From Apostichopus japonicus (Eukaryota; Echinodermata; Holothuroidea; Aspidochirotida; Stichopodidae): a DNA stretch of 64,000 bases. A program made the translations under genes and the position numbers. The notes beneath the pieces are model-generated. The model was not told the DNA's origin and made no database searches. It saw nothing but the letters and a program-made list of their open reading frames with translations. Shown here one piece after another: positions 1 through 13,543 of the stretch (its first letter is position 1; each line of letters opens with the position of its first letter). The DNA lies in NCBI RefSeq assembly GCF_037975245.1, contig NC_092569.1, positions 34,074,668 through 34,138,667 of the forward strand, in the 5' to 3' direction.

Positions 1-49
1 TATTTTAATAACAAGCTATTAACAAGTGTGATCATTCAAAGGGAAAAGT

Positions 50-1430
50 TGTTAAGTTTCCTGCTTTGGTTTCATTTTATATTTTTTTGATCTAGGCTTT
101 TCGACTGTTTCTGTTTTGCTTTCATTATGTATTTTGATTCTTCAAGACTTTTGTTGTTTTTTTTCCTACTTGTTTTTTCATTAAAATGTTTCGAATTTCA
201 ATCACACCGGGATGCTTAGAGTTGCTCCAGCTCCAAATAATAAACACCTAGCGTGTATGTGGGTACAACCTATACAAAAACAATTCTGAAATGTTAATTC
301 AAATTTGGAAAAAAAAAATGCACCATATATAAGTATTTGGCTAAATGACAGTTACCTATGTTTCACCACGATTTTGACCCTTCCTATATGACACAGTACA
401 GCTTCTGCCTAGGGGGAAACGACAACTATAGACCCTCATATTATAATCACATTGGCACAGATGTTTTACTTTACAAATATGTTGAACATTTAAAATGAAA
501 ATCAATGTCAAGTATCTGTACTCGTGCGAGTAAAATATCTTCGAGAACGGGTGAGAGAATACATGTTCGATAACGTCTTAGGTACAAGAACTTTATTTAA
601 CGTACGGTTCGAAGATATTCACAACGTATTACTTGCAAAATAAATGTTTGAGCAAGCAATTCATACGTAATGGTCTCACGATATTGGATGCCGAAAATAC
701 AGAAGATATATTACATTATAAGATTATGTTCCATTTGGTTTCCATGCATACTGTTTTGGAATGAATTACTCCTATAACGAGATAATTCAACTTAATTTGT
801 ATTAATTAGGGCTGAAAGCAAAATGTTTCCTGTTTTGTTTTCATTTTATATTTGATTTCTTCTTGGCTTTTGATTTCTTTCAATTATTCTTTCTTTGTTC
901 GATTCGATTGCTGAGTTGAGCCGGATTGCTAATAGTCAGTTAAACTCCAAATAAAAAATACATAACATGTATGTGCGGTACAACCTACATAGAAACAATT
1001 ATGCAATATTTGTTTTCAGGGTATCAACATATAAGACTGTTTTGCATGGTTGTCAATTAACTTTGTTTTACTACGACTTGTCGACTTATACCCTTCCCAT
1101 TTGACATAGTACAACTCCTGCCTAGGAAGACGCGACAACTGTTGACACCCTTATATGAAAATTGTAATTGCAACATTGATGTTAAGAAATTCACGTTCCA
1201 ACGTACACATACTATAGACTGTAATATAGTGGTCTTGGCTCAACTTGTTCCTTTCCTTTCAAAAGTGTTGCGTGACAACTTAGAATTGAATTTACATCGT
1301 GACATAAACGCTGAATTTTTCTTTTACTTTCACATGTTTGAAAAGGTTGTAGATAGCTTCCCCTTTCCTTTTAACAAGAGTAAAAATTGTTTCATTCATT
1401 GCAAGTTCTAAAACGAAAGGTGAATATGTC
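50..1430 (+). repeat. Tandem duplication inside intron 1 of the left copy
   Basis: Two diverged copies of a ~760-bp unit lie head to tail (about 50-790 and 820-1,430). Matching landmarks are the T-rich tract at 60-130 and 830-900, the 'ctccaaataa' block at 230 and 945, and a 'gacaactgttgacaccct'-like stretch near 430 and 1,135. The right arm has the same pair (about 46,800-47,340 and 47,400-51,170, the latter interrupted by a transposon), so the tandem event is older than the palindrome. The 89-codon frame at 1,142-1,411 lies inside and has no domain I recognise. Confidence 0.6.
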
Positions 1431-1886
1431 TTCCTTTTCTTTCAGAAAGCTAAGAGTTTGACCATATTGCTTTGCCTTTACACTCTTCACATTGAGATAA
1501 TTGTGAAAGGAAATAAAGGTAATATTGAAGCATGAAATAACTTCTACGTGACTGTGTAAATGTATCTTGTTAACGTGTACTATTTATTAAATGGTGCGAC
1601 ACTAACTGCTATCATAGGGAATAAGTACATCATTTGCAATAATTGCAATCGATGAAATAACATAGTTTTTATGGAGTATTGTATTAATGTACCATGAAAA
1701 ACATAAACAAATGATCACAGCATCAAAGGAGTTCAAGCGGTTTTGCCGCAACAACAAAAAATCGTGTTTCTAAACCAAATTGAATATTAAAGCATCTAAG
1801 AAAAACTATTTCAATCACTTTTCCATAGTATCAACCAGGTTTTCGACCTCCATGCATGTCTATCCTTTGCAACACAGCATTTCGAC

Positions 1887-2012
<126 letters not shown>

Positions 2013-3208
2013 GCATTATTTTATTCCCTTGAAGTTCCTGGAACGGCATGCGGGGGTATTGCAAAATGCCTTTGTTGTAACACACAGCAGTACTACGAAA
2101 TGGACTGTTCTAATAGGAACCTATACGATGTCCCTAAGGACATCCCTCCGAATGTAACAAAAATGTAAGTTTGATATGATTTCGTTTTTCGTTTGTAATT
2201 CTGCGAAACGTACTGTCGATGATTATCTGGCAATCATAGCTGGTACAGCAACTACTGTGTTCGTTACACGGGAACATGCATTACAGGACATGAAAAATAG
2301 GTACTGTACCAGCAATGAGTATCGGGTACTCTGTAAAAGGTTTGCTTCAGTCAAATATCTGCATAAAAATCTAGTATATGTTCCACTGTTTGGATCATGT
2401 AATTAAGGAACAAACTGTCACCATATTTCTTACCGCGTTCACATATTATTAAAGCAATATCATCCGATGTTTAGTATTGATATCATACTTTCATATCATC
2501 ATAACAATTTTTAAGCAAAGCTTGCTTACTATTTTGAAAGCAAAGATAAAACAGTTGTAATCTTTTGCATATAAATGTTTTAGTTATATTATAGTGATAG
2601 TTAATATTATGTGTGTATTGTGTGGTCGTATCAGAGTATTGCTCACATACAGAAATCAGCTATCATCTTTGTTGCTGACATATTTCTCTCTCAATTTCTT
2701 TCTATAGAGATATCTCAATGAACAATTTGACTGCTATTCATTGGAATGCTTTCATCACTGCAACACAATTGAAAGCTTTGTGAGTTATTTTAAAGTTATA
2801 CTAAATATCTACATACAAATATAAATAAAACGGAGGGAACGAGATTAAATTTTTCTAGAACAGCCCAGGAAGTGTGTGTTGTTTGGACACGTGGTATATG
2901 TGACATTTGTATTGCAGTTGCAATGGTGACAAATGAAGACAATCTATGTGGTCCAATCAGCTCCTGGTTCTTGTTTGTCCTTTAATACGATGCGATTACC
3001 AAGTGTATTGACTGCAGCTAGTAAAAGAGGTTTCATAATATTTTGTATAAGAAAACCAATGAACAATATTTCCTTAACCACCCTAATATTATAAATCATG
3101 CACGTGCACATTTTCGAAATGTAATCCTTTTTTTAAAACCATGTTTTCAAAGACACTGAAACAAGGATTGTGGCCATAGGTATTTTTGCAAACTCATATC
3201 ATAGATGT

Positions 3209-3275
3209 AGGCTTGTAATAATGGGTTAACCCATTAAGCCCTTGTAATAATGGGTTAACCCATTAAGCCCTAAAA
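3209..3275. repeat. Tandem 32-bp repeat holding a GGGTTAACCC palindrome
   Basis: Two head-to-tail copies of a ~32-bp unit, each with the perfect palindrome GGGTTAACCC, lie in the intron after exon 2708-2779. The right arm has a single diverged copy near 44,820-44,850, so the doubling is specific to the left arm or was lost on the right. Confidence 0.8.
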
Positions 3276-5164
3276 TAGGAAATTGTGAAGAGTTTAACAC
3301 TTAACGTTATAGTTGGAAATATTTAATGAGTTTCCAATATTCGAGTTACATTATCGTGGAAACGAGATAGCTTTTCGACAAATTTCAACAAGTTTGAAAC
3401 GAGAATTTTTCACATGTAACAAACGCACTGAATATAGAGCAAATTGGTTAAGTGTTAGTGAAAGAACGTAAATACGTTATATATGTTTGTTTTTTTTTAA
3501 TTTCAAACGCATTTAATATGAAGGTTTTTTTTTTATGAAACTAATGGCTCCGAAATTCGTCACCGATTGTTTATTTACCCAGAGCCTTACAGAATAACAT
3601 TATTAACAGTGTGTCTGAAGACACATTTGCTTTCAACAAGAAGATTAAACTAATGTAAGTTATGGAGCAAGGTCTCAAATCATACTTCATTCAGCTTATA
3701 TTCATTGTTAAACACGGAATTGCCTATTTCTTATCTATTGTGTTTCCTTATTTTATGTACTAGGTTTGACCTAACTGTAGCTGTTGAGGATATATATATA
3801 CTTTCTGGAATCAGTGAATTATCCGCAATGCCTCAATTGGTTCATATTGTTACTTTCACAAAGACAGTTGTGCACTGCATCTACATTCAAAGGATGATGC
3901 TGGAAGAGAATAAAATGACTTACCTAGCTGAAGAAAAAAATTTCCTACTTTAGTTTATGTTTGTTATCCAAAAAAATTTGAACTCAAGAAATGCTCACAA
4001 ACTTAATTCAGACTTTGAAAATATAAATAGAAGTTCAAATGTTTCTGTTTGTTTTAGAACTCGTGGATATGTTAAAATGTAACGTAATATGGAACATTGT
4101 ACAACATACGAGGATGTATTGTACGGTCATAATACCATGCGGTGATAGGTAGTTATCCCTGATGTTACAGATGTTCATAACACGTTATCAACCAAGCAAA
4201 ATTAACAGTATGAGAGGTTACAATCATATTAACAAATTTAATTAGCACAATTAAACAATTAGTACTATATGTTACTGAAATATGTAAGTAAGCGTTCGTT
4301 GCCACATCAGTTATATGTACTACATCGCGTGAGCATGAGTGTAAACAACATGTACGGTTCATCTATGGTAAAGTACACACGTTTATGGGATTCTATGACA
4401 AGGACAAATATAATCTTGGATTCCTTGACGATTTCTATCCTTACTGAAATGTTGTCTCTAGTAGAACAATTCAAACAAAGTCGACCATAAAAAAACAATT
4501 AAGGTAAAAGGAACAATCGTGTAGATTTTTTTTTTTTTTTTTTTGTGAGAACTGACAATGTTCAATAAGAAAGTTTTATTGGCAAACATATTTTTATTGG
4601 TCATGTTGTTACAATGCAATAATCTACGTTGCTTCAAACTGTTCAGTATTTCAGTGAAACGTACACTTAACGGAGCAAAATTCACGAACAATGTTGCAAG
4701 GTTTACGCATTTCTGCCTATTGCTTCTAACTATTCATTTTTGTTACTTGCAGTGATCTTAGTCACAACAACTTAGTCGAACTACCGGAGAAATTGGTTTG
4801 GAATAACGAGAAACTACAATTGCTGTTCGTATTATTATATTTTAATTTCATAGTACCATAAAATATTTCATAACCGAATACAACAATTTAAAAATTTCAA
4901 AGTACACAGCATATTTTACTTGATAATTCCGCCCAATGGAATGATAATAATCCTGCAAGAGGTGAAATGTTTGGTAACAAAAGCATATTTAAGTAACGTA
5001 TTATCGGCATGCTATATTTATAATAATAATAAAATTTAATTGAAAAGCAATAAAAACATTAATACAGTTTAAACTGCGTTCATACAAGATTAAGTCATTG
5101 TCATCTGATGTATAATTTTGAGGACACAGATGAAACATTTGTCTTTTTTTCATCTTTGTTTTAA

Positions 5165-5440
5165 TGTTTTAGTAAGACTAGACTAGACTAGAACTCAAAA
5201 TTCTTCAGGACACCGATCCTATTCCAGATCCGTACCACCCCTCTGGAATTCGCTACCTTCTAGCTTTCGGTAGCTACCGCAGCTAACGCTTAATTATGTT
5301 TGATTAACTCTATTTTGCTACTTTTCATTTCATGCCGAGTCTGCACTGTGTAGTTGAATAGTTCTCATTACCTGCGACAGGAGCGTCAGGTTGACAGATA
5401 TGGCGCGTTATAAGCGGCCAGTTTATTATTTTTTTACTAC
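5165..5440 (+). mobile_element. Possible 3' end fragment of a non-LTR retrotransposon
   Basis: This segment has no counterpart in the right arm. Its start reads like the F-x-R-T...P-L-x-N-S-L-P tail that closes many LINE reverse transcriptases, though out of a single frame. It is followed by a short 3' stretch ending 'gcgcgttataagcggccag' and a T/A-rich tail. It lies at the junction of the duplicated exon pair. I infer a LINE tail from these resemblances; no core RT motif is present. Confidence 0.4.
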
Positions 5441-6400
5441 TGGTAGTTTATTTGATTTGTGTATTTCATGGTCGTATCACACTATTGCTCACGTACAGAT
5501 ATACGTTATCATCCGTGATGCTGTCATAGTACTCTTTCAATTTTCTTTCTATAGAGATTTATTGATGAACAATTTGACTTCTATTCATTGGAATCCTTTT
5601 TTCACAGCAACGGAATTGAAAACCATGTGAGTTATATTAAATTCACATTAAACATCTAAACAAGAAAACAAAATTAACGGAGAGAACAAGATTATACTTT
5701 GCTAGAAAGAAGTGTATGCTGCTTGTACACGTGATGTATTTGCCGTTGTTTATCATCATAGTTGTCATAGTGACAGACGAACACATTTTCTGTGTGTTTT
5801 TTTTTTTTGTCTTTTAATACGATGCGATTACAAGGTGTATTGACTGCAGCTAGTGAGAATGTTCAATATTATTTAGTAAACGAACACATTTGAACAAATT
5901 ACACAAAACTTTTCTTAATTCTAGTTAGATTTATTAATATATACATTTTAGCTAATTATGCACATTGATGTTGTAAAAACAGTGAATTCCTAATTTTCCG
6001 AGATGTTATACTTTTGTATTCTACGACTTTTCTTTCAAATACACTGAAACAAGAATTGTAGCCTAAGGTAAATTTCACTAATTTTTACAAATCTACTTTA
6101 CTTTAAACTGTTTAGTATTTCAGTGAAACGTAAATTTGACGCATTCCTACCCGTTGCTTTGAACGATTCCATGTTGTTATTTGCAGTAATCTTAGTCACA
6201 ACAAATTGGTCGAGCTACCGGAGAAATTGGTTCGGAACAAAGAGAAACTGCAGGCTCTGTTCGTATAAGTATATGATTATTTCGTGATATCGTAATGATT
6301 TTTATAACCGAATACTCCAATTTAAGAATTTCATCATAATTATCTTGATTATTTCGCTAAATGAAAAGATAAAAGTCCTACAAGAGGTGAATTGTTTTTG
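5440..6400 (+). repeat. Duplicated LRR exon pair, left copy only
   Basis: Exons 5555-5626 and 6187-6258 are second copies of exons 2708-2779 and 4753-4824, with flanking intron sequence, but the exon between them (3583-3654) was not copied or was lost. Both are 72 bp, phase 2, open, and keep the acceptors and donors of their parents (gtgagt and the weak gttcgt). They would add two LRRs without changing frame. In the right arm, exon 42865-42936 is followed directly by 42240-42311, so this pair is absent there. Confidence 0.85.
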
Positions 6401-7686
6401 TAACGGAAGCTTTTTAATTAACTCCTTATTGACAATTTTCCTGTCATATCATTGTCCCTTAGGGAAACTATTTACACATTGTAACTACTTAAAATATGTT
6501 CATTTTTGTCAATAGGGACCCAAGTATTGACAGATAGGTATTGAAATGAGGTTTTAATTTTTTTTTATAAATAAGCTATACAAATCACAGCTCGCTACCT
6601 TATTGAAAAGTTTCGAAATGTTGTACAAAGTAGGTTTCAAAAAGAAAACGTTTTTTATTCTTGCTATCGTAAATGGTACTCACAACTCGTTGATTTGATG
6701 ACGTAATGCAAAACAGTATTCGAACAAAAATATATTCACAGGCTGCTGTCCAACAATGATCTCGAGTGTTTACACGAGGACGTGGTTTATTACACACCGA
6801 CTATAAAAGTACTGTAAGTCTATCTCTATATGTTATTTACGTTATTAATACAAATTACATAATCTTATTTTCTTATCGTTAAAGTTGTTTCCATAGATCT
6901 CTGATCATTCACTCAATTGGATTAGGTTTACTCGAGTTGCATCAATGGAGTACTTGTGCTAAATGTCTTGTGAAGGAAGTTTCTTATTATACGTCTTTTT
7001 GTGGCATTTTGAAGTTTTTTGTCAACTTTCGTTTTCCTTTTCTTTGCAGGGATCTCGCAAACAACAAACTGGTCAATCTATCGGAGACTTTATTTTGGAA
7101 AACTTCGAACATGACAACGATGTTTGTTCTTCTTTACAACTTTTGTCTAAAATTGTGTTTCTTTTATTCAGACATGTTTCATGTTGTTCTTCGAATACGT
7201 GACGAAAAGGTCAATTTTATTGATATGTATTATTTTTAGGCGAAATCTTATAACTGCACAGGTTGTTAGGTGGGGAGTGATTGGGTTAGGGATCAGTTGG
7301 GAGAGGAGTTGTACGGAATGGAAATGGATTTCCATCGCATGTATTCAAAGGAAGCAGAAGACATTATACACAAAAATGAATAATTACCTGAGTAAATAAT
7401 TTGTTTACAAGTAACAAAAATAAAATACCATTCCAATTTTAATATTTAATACCTAGTTATCTTATATCTGAATTGCTCTTTTTGCAGACAATTGTCAAGA
7501 AATTTAATAGAGGAAATACCAGAACGCATGTTTGTCAATTTGATAAACCTTAAAAGGATGTGAGTGTGAATGTTATTCAAAGGGTTTAATGTCTTCTTTC
7601 AATCAAAGATATTTGTGACATTTGTGATAAATTGCGAAAAGTCAAAACTATGATAATGATTATGATCTCCACCTACTAGAAATATA

Positions 7687-7904
7687 GCTAGGCCGACAAG
7701 GCTGGTTCGAATTCCCGTTGGCCGGTAACAATGTGACGACAACAATATTTATCCATCTGCTGCAGCCCGTAGCCCCCACTGTACAAAAATGGAAATCAAA
7801 ACGAAATCCTGTCCTCGATAGAGGAAGCCTGAGAGTGAATTAATAGGGCGTGTAGAGATGGAACATTTGGAAACTTGAACACCATAAAATAATAACCAGA
7901 ATGA
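7687..7904 (+). mobile_element. tRNA-like SINE insertion, left arm only
   Basis: About 220 bp present in the left intron and absent at the matching right-arm site near 41,350, where the flanks (a 'ctactagaaatata' block and 'tttgggagattctgg') join directly. Near its start is GGTTCGAATTCCC, a good match to a tRNA B box (GGTTCRANTCC). No clear A box and no clean target duplication are visible, so it may be 5' truncated. Confidence 0.5.
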
Positions 7905-8812
7905 TGTTTGGGAGATTCTGGACTAGTTTTTGCTGCGCTACTGCTACGTGCACAATATATTGTTTGGATATATTCCATATAGAAACGTCAACTCTAAACA
8001 ATCAAGCGACGTAACGAACAGTGTCATTACATAAAATGCATTCATCTTTACTTTACGTTCCAAGAAATAGTAACTTTAAATATATAGATAATATTACCAC
8101 CGATTTGTTTATTTGCAGGGACATGACGCGAAATAAAATCCATTTCTTAAAACCAAGAACGTTTTCTTCATTGTCCAAAGTTAATCAAATGTAAGCATGG
8201 CGTTTCCATACGGTTTAATGTCGACGTTGTTAATGCCTTGTAGATATTTCATGCCAGAATAACTCTATTTAAGCGAAACCAAAAATATTAAAGATTATTA
8301 CTTAGTTTCATGTGCTGCAATAACCCATTTACTAGTAATAGTAACATTTGCTATTTTCACTAAGCCCCTAATTTTATAGTCATGCCTCTTTGGTCCACCA
8401 TTATACTCATCATCACTCATTGATGTTTGAGCAGTTTTGTTTATAATCATCTGTTTTTAATTATTTTATCTTGTAAGAGATTCCCCTGAGAATACCTTTA
8501 CACAAACATGCAAGCCTTCATAATAATGTACAATGGTCGGTAGAAAAGCATAACGAAAAAGAATGCAGTGATAAACAATTATTTTGTAACATATTTCCAA
8601 ATATTATTTAATTTCATGTTTATATGAACTTTTCATTATGTATTTTTAATATGATTTAATGTTCATTTCATAATATTCCAATTAGAACACTCGGTCGAAA
8701 TAGGATATCTCACATCCATATTGATACATTTTCTTGGAATATTATGGCAACAGATATGTAAGTTTATATAGTCATCATAATCCTCTCTAAACCTCTCTAA
8801 AACTAATTTACA

Positions 8813-8843
8813 GGCACACACACATACACACACACACACACAA

Positions 8844-8875
<32 letters not shown>

Positions 8876-8882
8876 ATATATG
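8813..8882. repeat. (CA)n/(TA)n microsatellite
   Basis: A short compound CA then TA repeat follows exon 8686-8757 of the left copy. The right arm has no comparable expansion at ~40,380-40,490. Confidence 0.9.
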
Positions 8883-9214
8883 AAATTGGTTAATATTAAA
8901 GAAATGTTTGCTCGAAACTGGGAAACATAACTTAATATTAAGTTACCTAGCTCTACGACAACAGAACTCTTTGAGGCATATGCATTTTTACTCATTATAT
9001 TACTCTGTACTTCAGTTAGGAAACCAGATTCCATCACAGTCGTTGTTCCAAACTAAAACAGTTTTATTATTTCCAGAACAATATCATTAACATTTGTTTT
9101 CTTTTCTACAACCAACAATACACATACTTTACGGCAATCTGTATCTGTTTTGTGTGCTTGTGATTGTGATTTAATAGCTTGTCTGAGTTTAGGCTAAGAT
9201 CATGTGTGGTATGT

Positions 9215-9350
9215 GTTCCCTTTCTAGGGCAATCGTTATACACACCTGACGATGATCAGATCGTCTGACGGGACAGGTTAAGAGCGGATCAGTCGTTTGG
9301 TTGTTTTGCCTTTCTGCTCAGGTTCTTTCTTTGGTGTATTTTCTTTATAA
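9215..9350 (+). repeat. Dispersed intronic repeat (three copies in window)
   Basis: A ~130-bp segment with 'cctgacgatgatca', 'gagcggatcagt' and 'ttctttggtg' landmarks. One partner is the expected palindrome counterpart (~40,010-40,110). A third, diverged copy lies at ~43,200-43,345 in the right arm, in a different intron. Two sites in one gene suggest a mobile repeat of unknown class. Confidence 0.45.
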
Positions 9351-10183
9351 CATCTGCTTTGTTTGTGCGTGACAACATGTTTTCTTCCATTGTTTGTCTA
9401 CAGTGACATCTCTCACAACCTCATCACTGAAATCCAGCAAGGGATCTTCAGAAACAATAAGAATCTAAAGGATTTGTTAGTTTATACTTACCGTATTATT
9501 GTTTGGACTTCTGGTATTCCGTCTCTTAACAAATGTTTTTTAAGTAGAGGGAGATTAAGCAATAAAGTAATCAATTAAATAGCTCTGTCACTTTAAACGT
9601 ATCCGGCTCTTTTCATTTGTGAGACATGAGCCTTTTGCAAATCAGTTAGTGGGCTATTTAAGTTTGAATACAGTCTTTGAATTCCGGTTCTGAAACAAAA
9701 CGCCAAAGTCAATGATAGAAAACTTAGTTCTTTGTTGGAATTAAATAGATTGTTGTTAAATGTATTACACAATTTTTGAAGACGAATGCTGTTAGATGTG
9801 ATACATGGATGCTCTGTTGTTTAAAGGAAGTTAAAGAAATACTATTGATATCATATGGTATGATTATGAAACTAACAGGATGGATTTGTGACATCTACAT
9901 CTCTATCAAGGTGCCGACTTTATCATCAATACAACCTGGAAAGAAAATTGTAGATATTCACAATTGTAATAGCTTTTCTGTGGAATAGTTGTAGAAACAT
10001 ATATTTTTTTTTTATTACAACCAATGCTACAATTCTACTAAAATCATCCTTTTAAATATGTAGATAACACTGAATATGCACTTTTATTTATTATACGATA
10101 AATATGTCTCTTCAGTTCAATACAGTTGTATATTTGAAACCCCATCATCTTATCTTCCTACATCTACTATAGGGAGATCAATT

Positions 10184-10184
<1 letters not shown>

Positions 10185-10251
<67 letters not shown>

Positions 10252-10266
10252 ATTTGTATATATGTA

Positions 10267-10334
<68 letters not shown>
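10185..10334. repeat. (TA)n microsatellite, left arm expansion
   Basis: About 150 bp of TA repeat with a few TG variants, in the intron before exon 10694-10765. The matching right-arm sequence (~39,150) has only a few TA units, so this is a left-arm expansion. Reading frames over it are artefacts. Confidence 0.95.
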
Positions 10335-10337
<3 letters not shown>

Positions 10338-11039
10338 TAGCAGAATATACAAAAGCCGATAACACAGTAATTGAAGTGAAAAGCAGCTGCAAAACGACAC
10401 ACATAAGTCTACGATTTGCATTTATAAACAGTATAAGGCTCTTACCACCGTATAAGCAATACAGGTGTTTCAATGTAATCTTAGAGTATGATAATTGTGC
10501 AACAAACCAATGCTTGTATAACGTAATCCAACCATTTGACAACAGAATCTCAGAAATTGTTATACAATATTTGTAAATGATTTGATCAATTTCATTTTAT
10601 CACCAAAAATATACATTTTCACATTTGATTCATTTAAATTGATCTATTTTCTTTTGCTATACCACATTGATTTTATTTATTTTACTACATCAGAGATATT
10701 TCTTACAATGGACTGAAGTACTTACCCAAAGAGTTATTATCCAACTGTTCTGGTCTTAGATCTTTGTAAGTATAGCCATAAATTTATCAAATGAGACATG
10801 TTGCAACTATCCAAGTTGTCATCATTTTTGAGCATGCTTTCGTACAATGTCAGGACCAGTTGTTTTTTCTCTTCCCAGACACCTAGGGAACAATCTACTT
10901 TCGACAATACCAACTGGATTCTTCCGAGTAACTCCAAAGATCAAATTTCTGTACGTATACGAAGTAGATCTTTTAAGAGATTTCTATTAATTATCAGGGT
11001 TTGGAATCAGCAAGGATACTTTTAACAACATATTCATTT

Positions 11040-12025
11040 AAGTTTAAGTACAACGAAAAACGACAATATATAAACATACACATTTTTTTTCAAATTAAGT
11101 AATGAGACATAAATTCTTACATCTCTCAGTGGGACACAACATTTTTGTGGACATTGGTCCCTTTGGGTATTGGAAATTCAGTAATTTGCCCAAATGACTG
11201 TATCTATTCAATCCTTAGCTTATGATGTTTACCAACTAATCGTGAAGATATCTAATTCATTCACGTGATCTGAGTGGGAACAAAAGGTACACTCGATATC
11301 ACATATATATTTGTAATTAAAGCCATAATTTAATTATTGCAGTGATGCTTCTGAAAAGGCCCGTTCTTTCCGCACGTGTTCCAATCATGTACGTGCACCC
11401 TGAATTCTATTTAGTATAACTACCGCGCTGCTGAAATGCTTGTATCACAATTCCCTTCAAAATATTAACAACATGTTTTTAACTTCAAGTACAGAAGTTT
11501 ATTGCGTGGCGCTCGCAGCGTTATAAATAATTGTTGATGTATAATAAAAAAGGAGTCACGTTATTTTTTAAACTCGCAATTTAACATCATCGGAGTTTGT
11601 TTTACACTGCACTCGTTGCATTTGTTTGAAAATATGTACCATATATTGTATGATTCATGTGCAGAAAGGAAAACGAAATTAAAATATTCATTAGTGGTTA
11701 CGCTTTAGCTGTATTTTCTCTGTATGCAAGGTGATTCGAAGCAAAATAGTTGAAACGGAAACTCAAAGAGCTAAATAATATAAAAGAACAATGAAAAACG
11801 ACTAGATATAAAACACACAGAGCTTTCTTAAATACTTAATAAGACATAAATTGGTACATGCTATCTCCGGGACACAATATTTTTTTACAGTAGTTTTTTT
11901 TGTGTATTTAAAGATCGGTCATTGGCTGGAATGATTGTATCTATTAAATTCAAATTATGAGGATTACCAACTATTGTGAAAATGCCTAGTTCATTCACGT
12001 GATCTGCAAAAAGTAAACTTGATAC

Positions 12026-12099
<74 letters not shown>

Positions 12100-12300
12100 A
12101 AATTAGAGCCATTATGTATTCATTACAGGGATGTTTCTGAGAAGGTATGTTCTTTCTTACGTGTACCATTAATGTACGTGCACCCTGTCCCTCCTACCAA
12201 ACAAAGAAGAAGACCATCATGAATGAATTATATTTACAGTAAGTACCGCGCTACGAAAATTCTTGTATCACAAATCCCTTCAAAAATGTTCATTATCACA
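11040..12300 (+). repeat. Tandem duplication inside an intron of the left copy
   Basis: Two diverged copies of a ~750-bp unit lie at about 11,040-11,480 and 11,780-12,300, between LRR exons 10879-10950 and 12329-12400. Shared landmarks are the 'gagacataaatt' start, 'attcattcacgtgatctg', and 'gtacgtgcaccctg'. The second copy has a (TA)n run at 12,028-12,096. The right arm holds one copy (~37,750-38,110). Confidence 0.7.
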
Positions 12301-13422
12301 AACCTCATGCATTTGTTTTCCAAAACAGGACTATGTCGAATAACAACTTTCAGATGTTAAACAAAGCTTACTTACATGGGCTAACATCAATTCACTAATT
12401 GTAAGTACCGCTGACGTATTTTTGTACCTTTGTAGATGAAAAGTATTCATTTTGTTACGATATTCATAGCAGTTTATTCAGTTATTTAATTTCAGTTTTA
12501 TCTGACCACACTTCCCCTCCGCCACTCTTTCCCTTTTAAAAAACTTGAACATAACTGTAGTTATATGATTTGATTACACTGGTATATGTCAAGTAAGTAA
12601 ACGGTGCATTTGTTAAAAAAACATTGCCAGGATCTATTCCATTTTTTTATTTACAGGACGTTATCGGGAAATAGCATAACATCCTTACCGGCGGACGTCT
12701 TTAGTGAATTACAGCTCAACTGTTACTTGTAAGACCATGACAAACCCGCTAACAAATTTTAATTATTGTTTCCATGTTTTATTTTGATTGATGCGACTTT
12801 TGACAAGTTTTTAGGAAGCCAAGACTTAATTGTCATGGCAAACAAGAATGTCAGCACATTACATTCTGACATTACTAAACCGTTTGCGTGGGCTTTTTTT
12901 GGAGTAAGAATTCATTTTTGGCATGAAAAGTGTAGTCGCATTTGGTTATATACGGTTAAAGCGGAATATAATTCGTGTTTTCTCTTATTACTATTAGTTG
13001 TACTTTTAACTAGTTTATGTCTGAGCAATGTGTTAGATGTAGGATATAGTTTGTAAAATTCGTTTATCCTTATATTCTTGGTAGTTTAAACGCTATCATG
13101 TGCACTAGTGGTTATACAAGTACCGTAGTGAAATAAAGACTTCTCATCAGTCACTGAGAGCACACAAATAGGGATGGACTTTCCGTTCCTTGCAGGTAGA
13201 AAGCAATTTGATTAATGATTATTGCTTTTCAACAGGGACCTGTCAAACAATTTACTGTCAGAAATTCCAGATGGCATGTGGGAAACAAAATTATCACGGA
13301 CTGCAATATTTGCTGTTACAGAGGAATAACCTTACCTTCCTTAGCAACACGTCGTTTTCTGGACTGCAAAATCTAAGAAAGATGTAAGTGAATTATTAAC
13401 ATATGTATACAAACATTATACC

Positions 13423-13425
<3 letters not shown>

Positions 13426-13475
<50 letters not shown>

Positions 13476-13486
13476 TATATATATAT

Positions 13487-13537
<51 letters not shown>
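13426..13537. repeat. (TA)n microsatellite (empty counterpart of the LINE site)
   Basis: TA repeat in the intron between exons 13236-13383 and 13620-13688. In the right arm the same position holds (TA)n, then a full LINE, then (TA)n. This left copy is the unoccupied form. Confidence 0.92.

Positions 13538-13543
<6 letters not shown>

Noticed and set aside
1142-1411. 89-codon frame near the signal-peptide exon as a separate gene or exon 1
   Set aside because: It has a counterpart in the other arm, but the ends diverge, it lacks a donor in frame, and the true start exon (MESSCN) fits the signal-peptide exon exactly.
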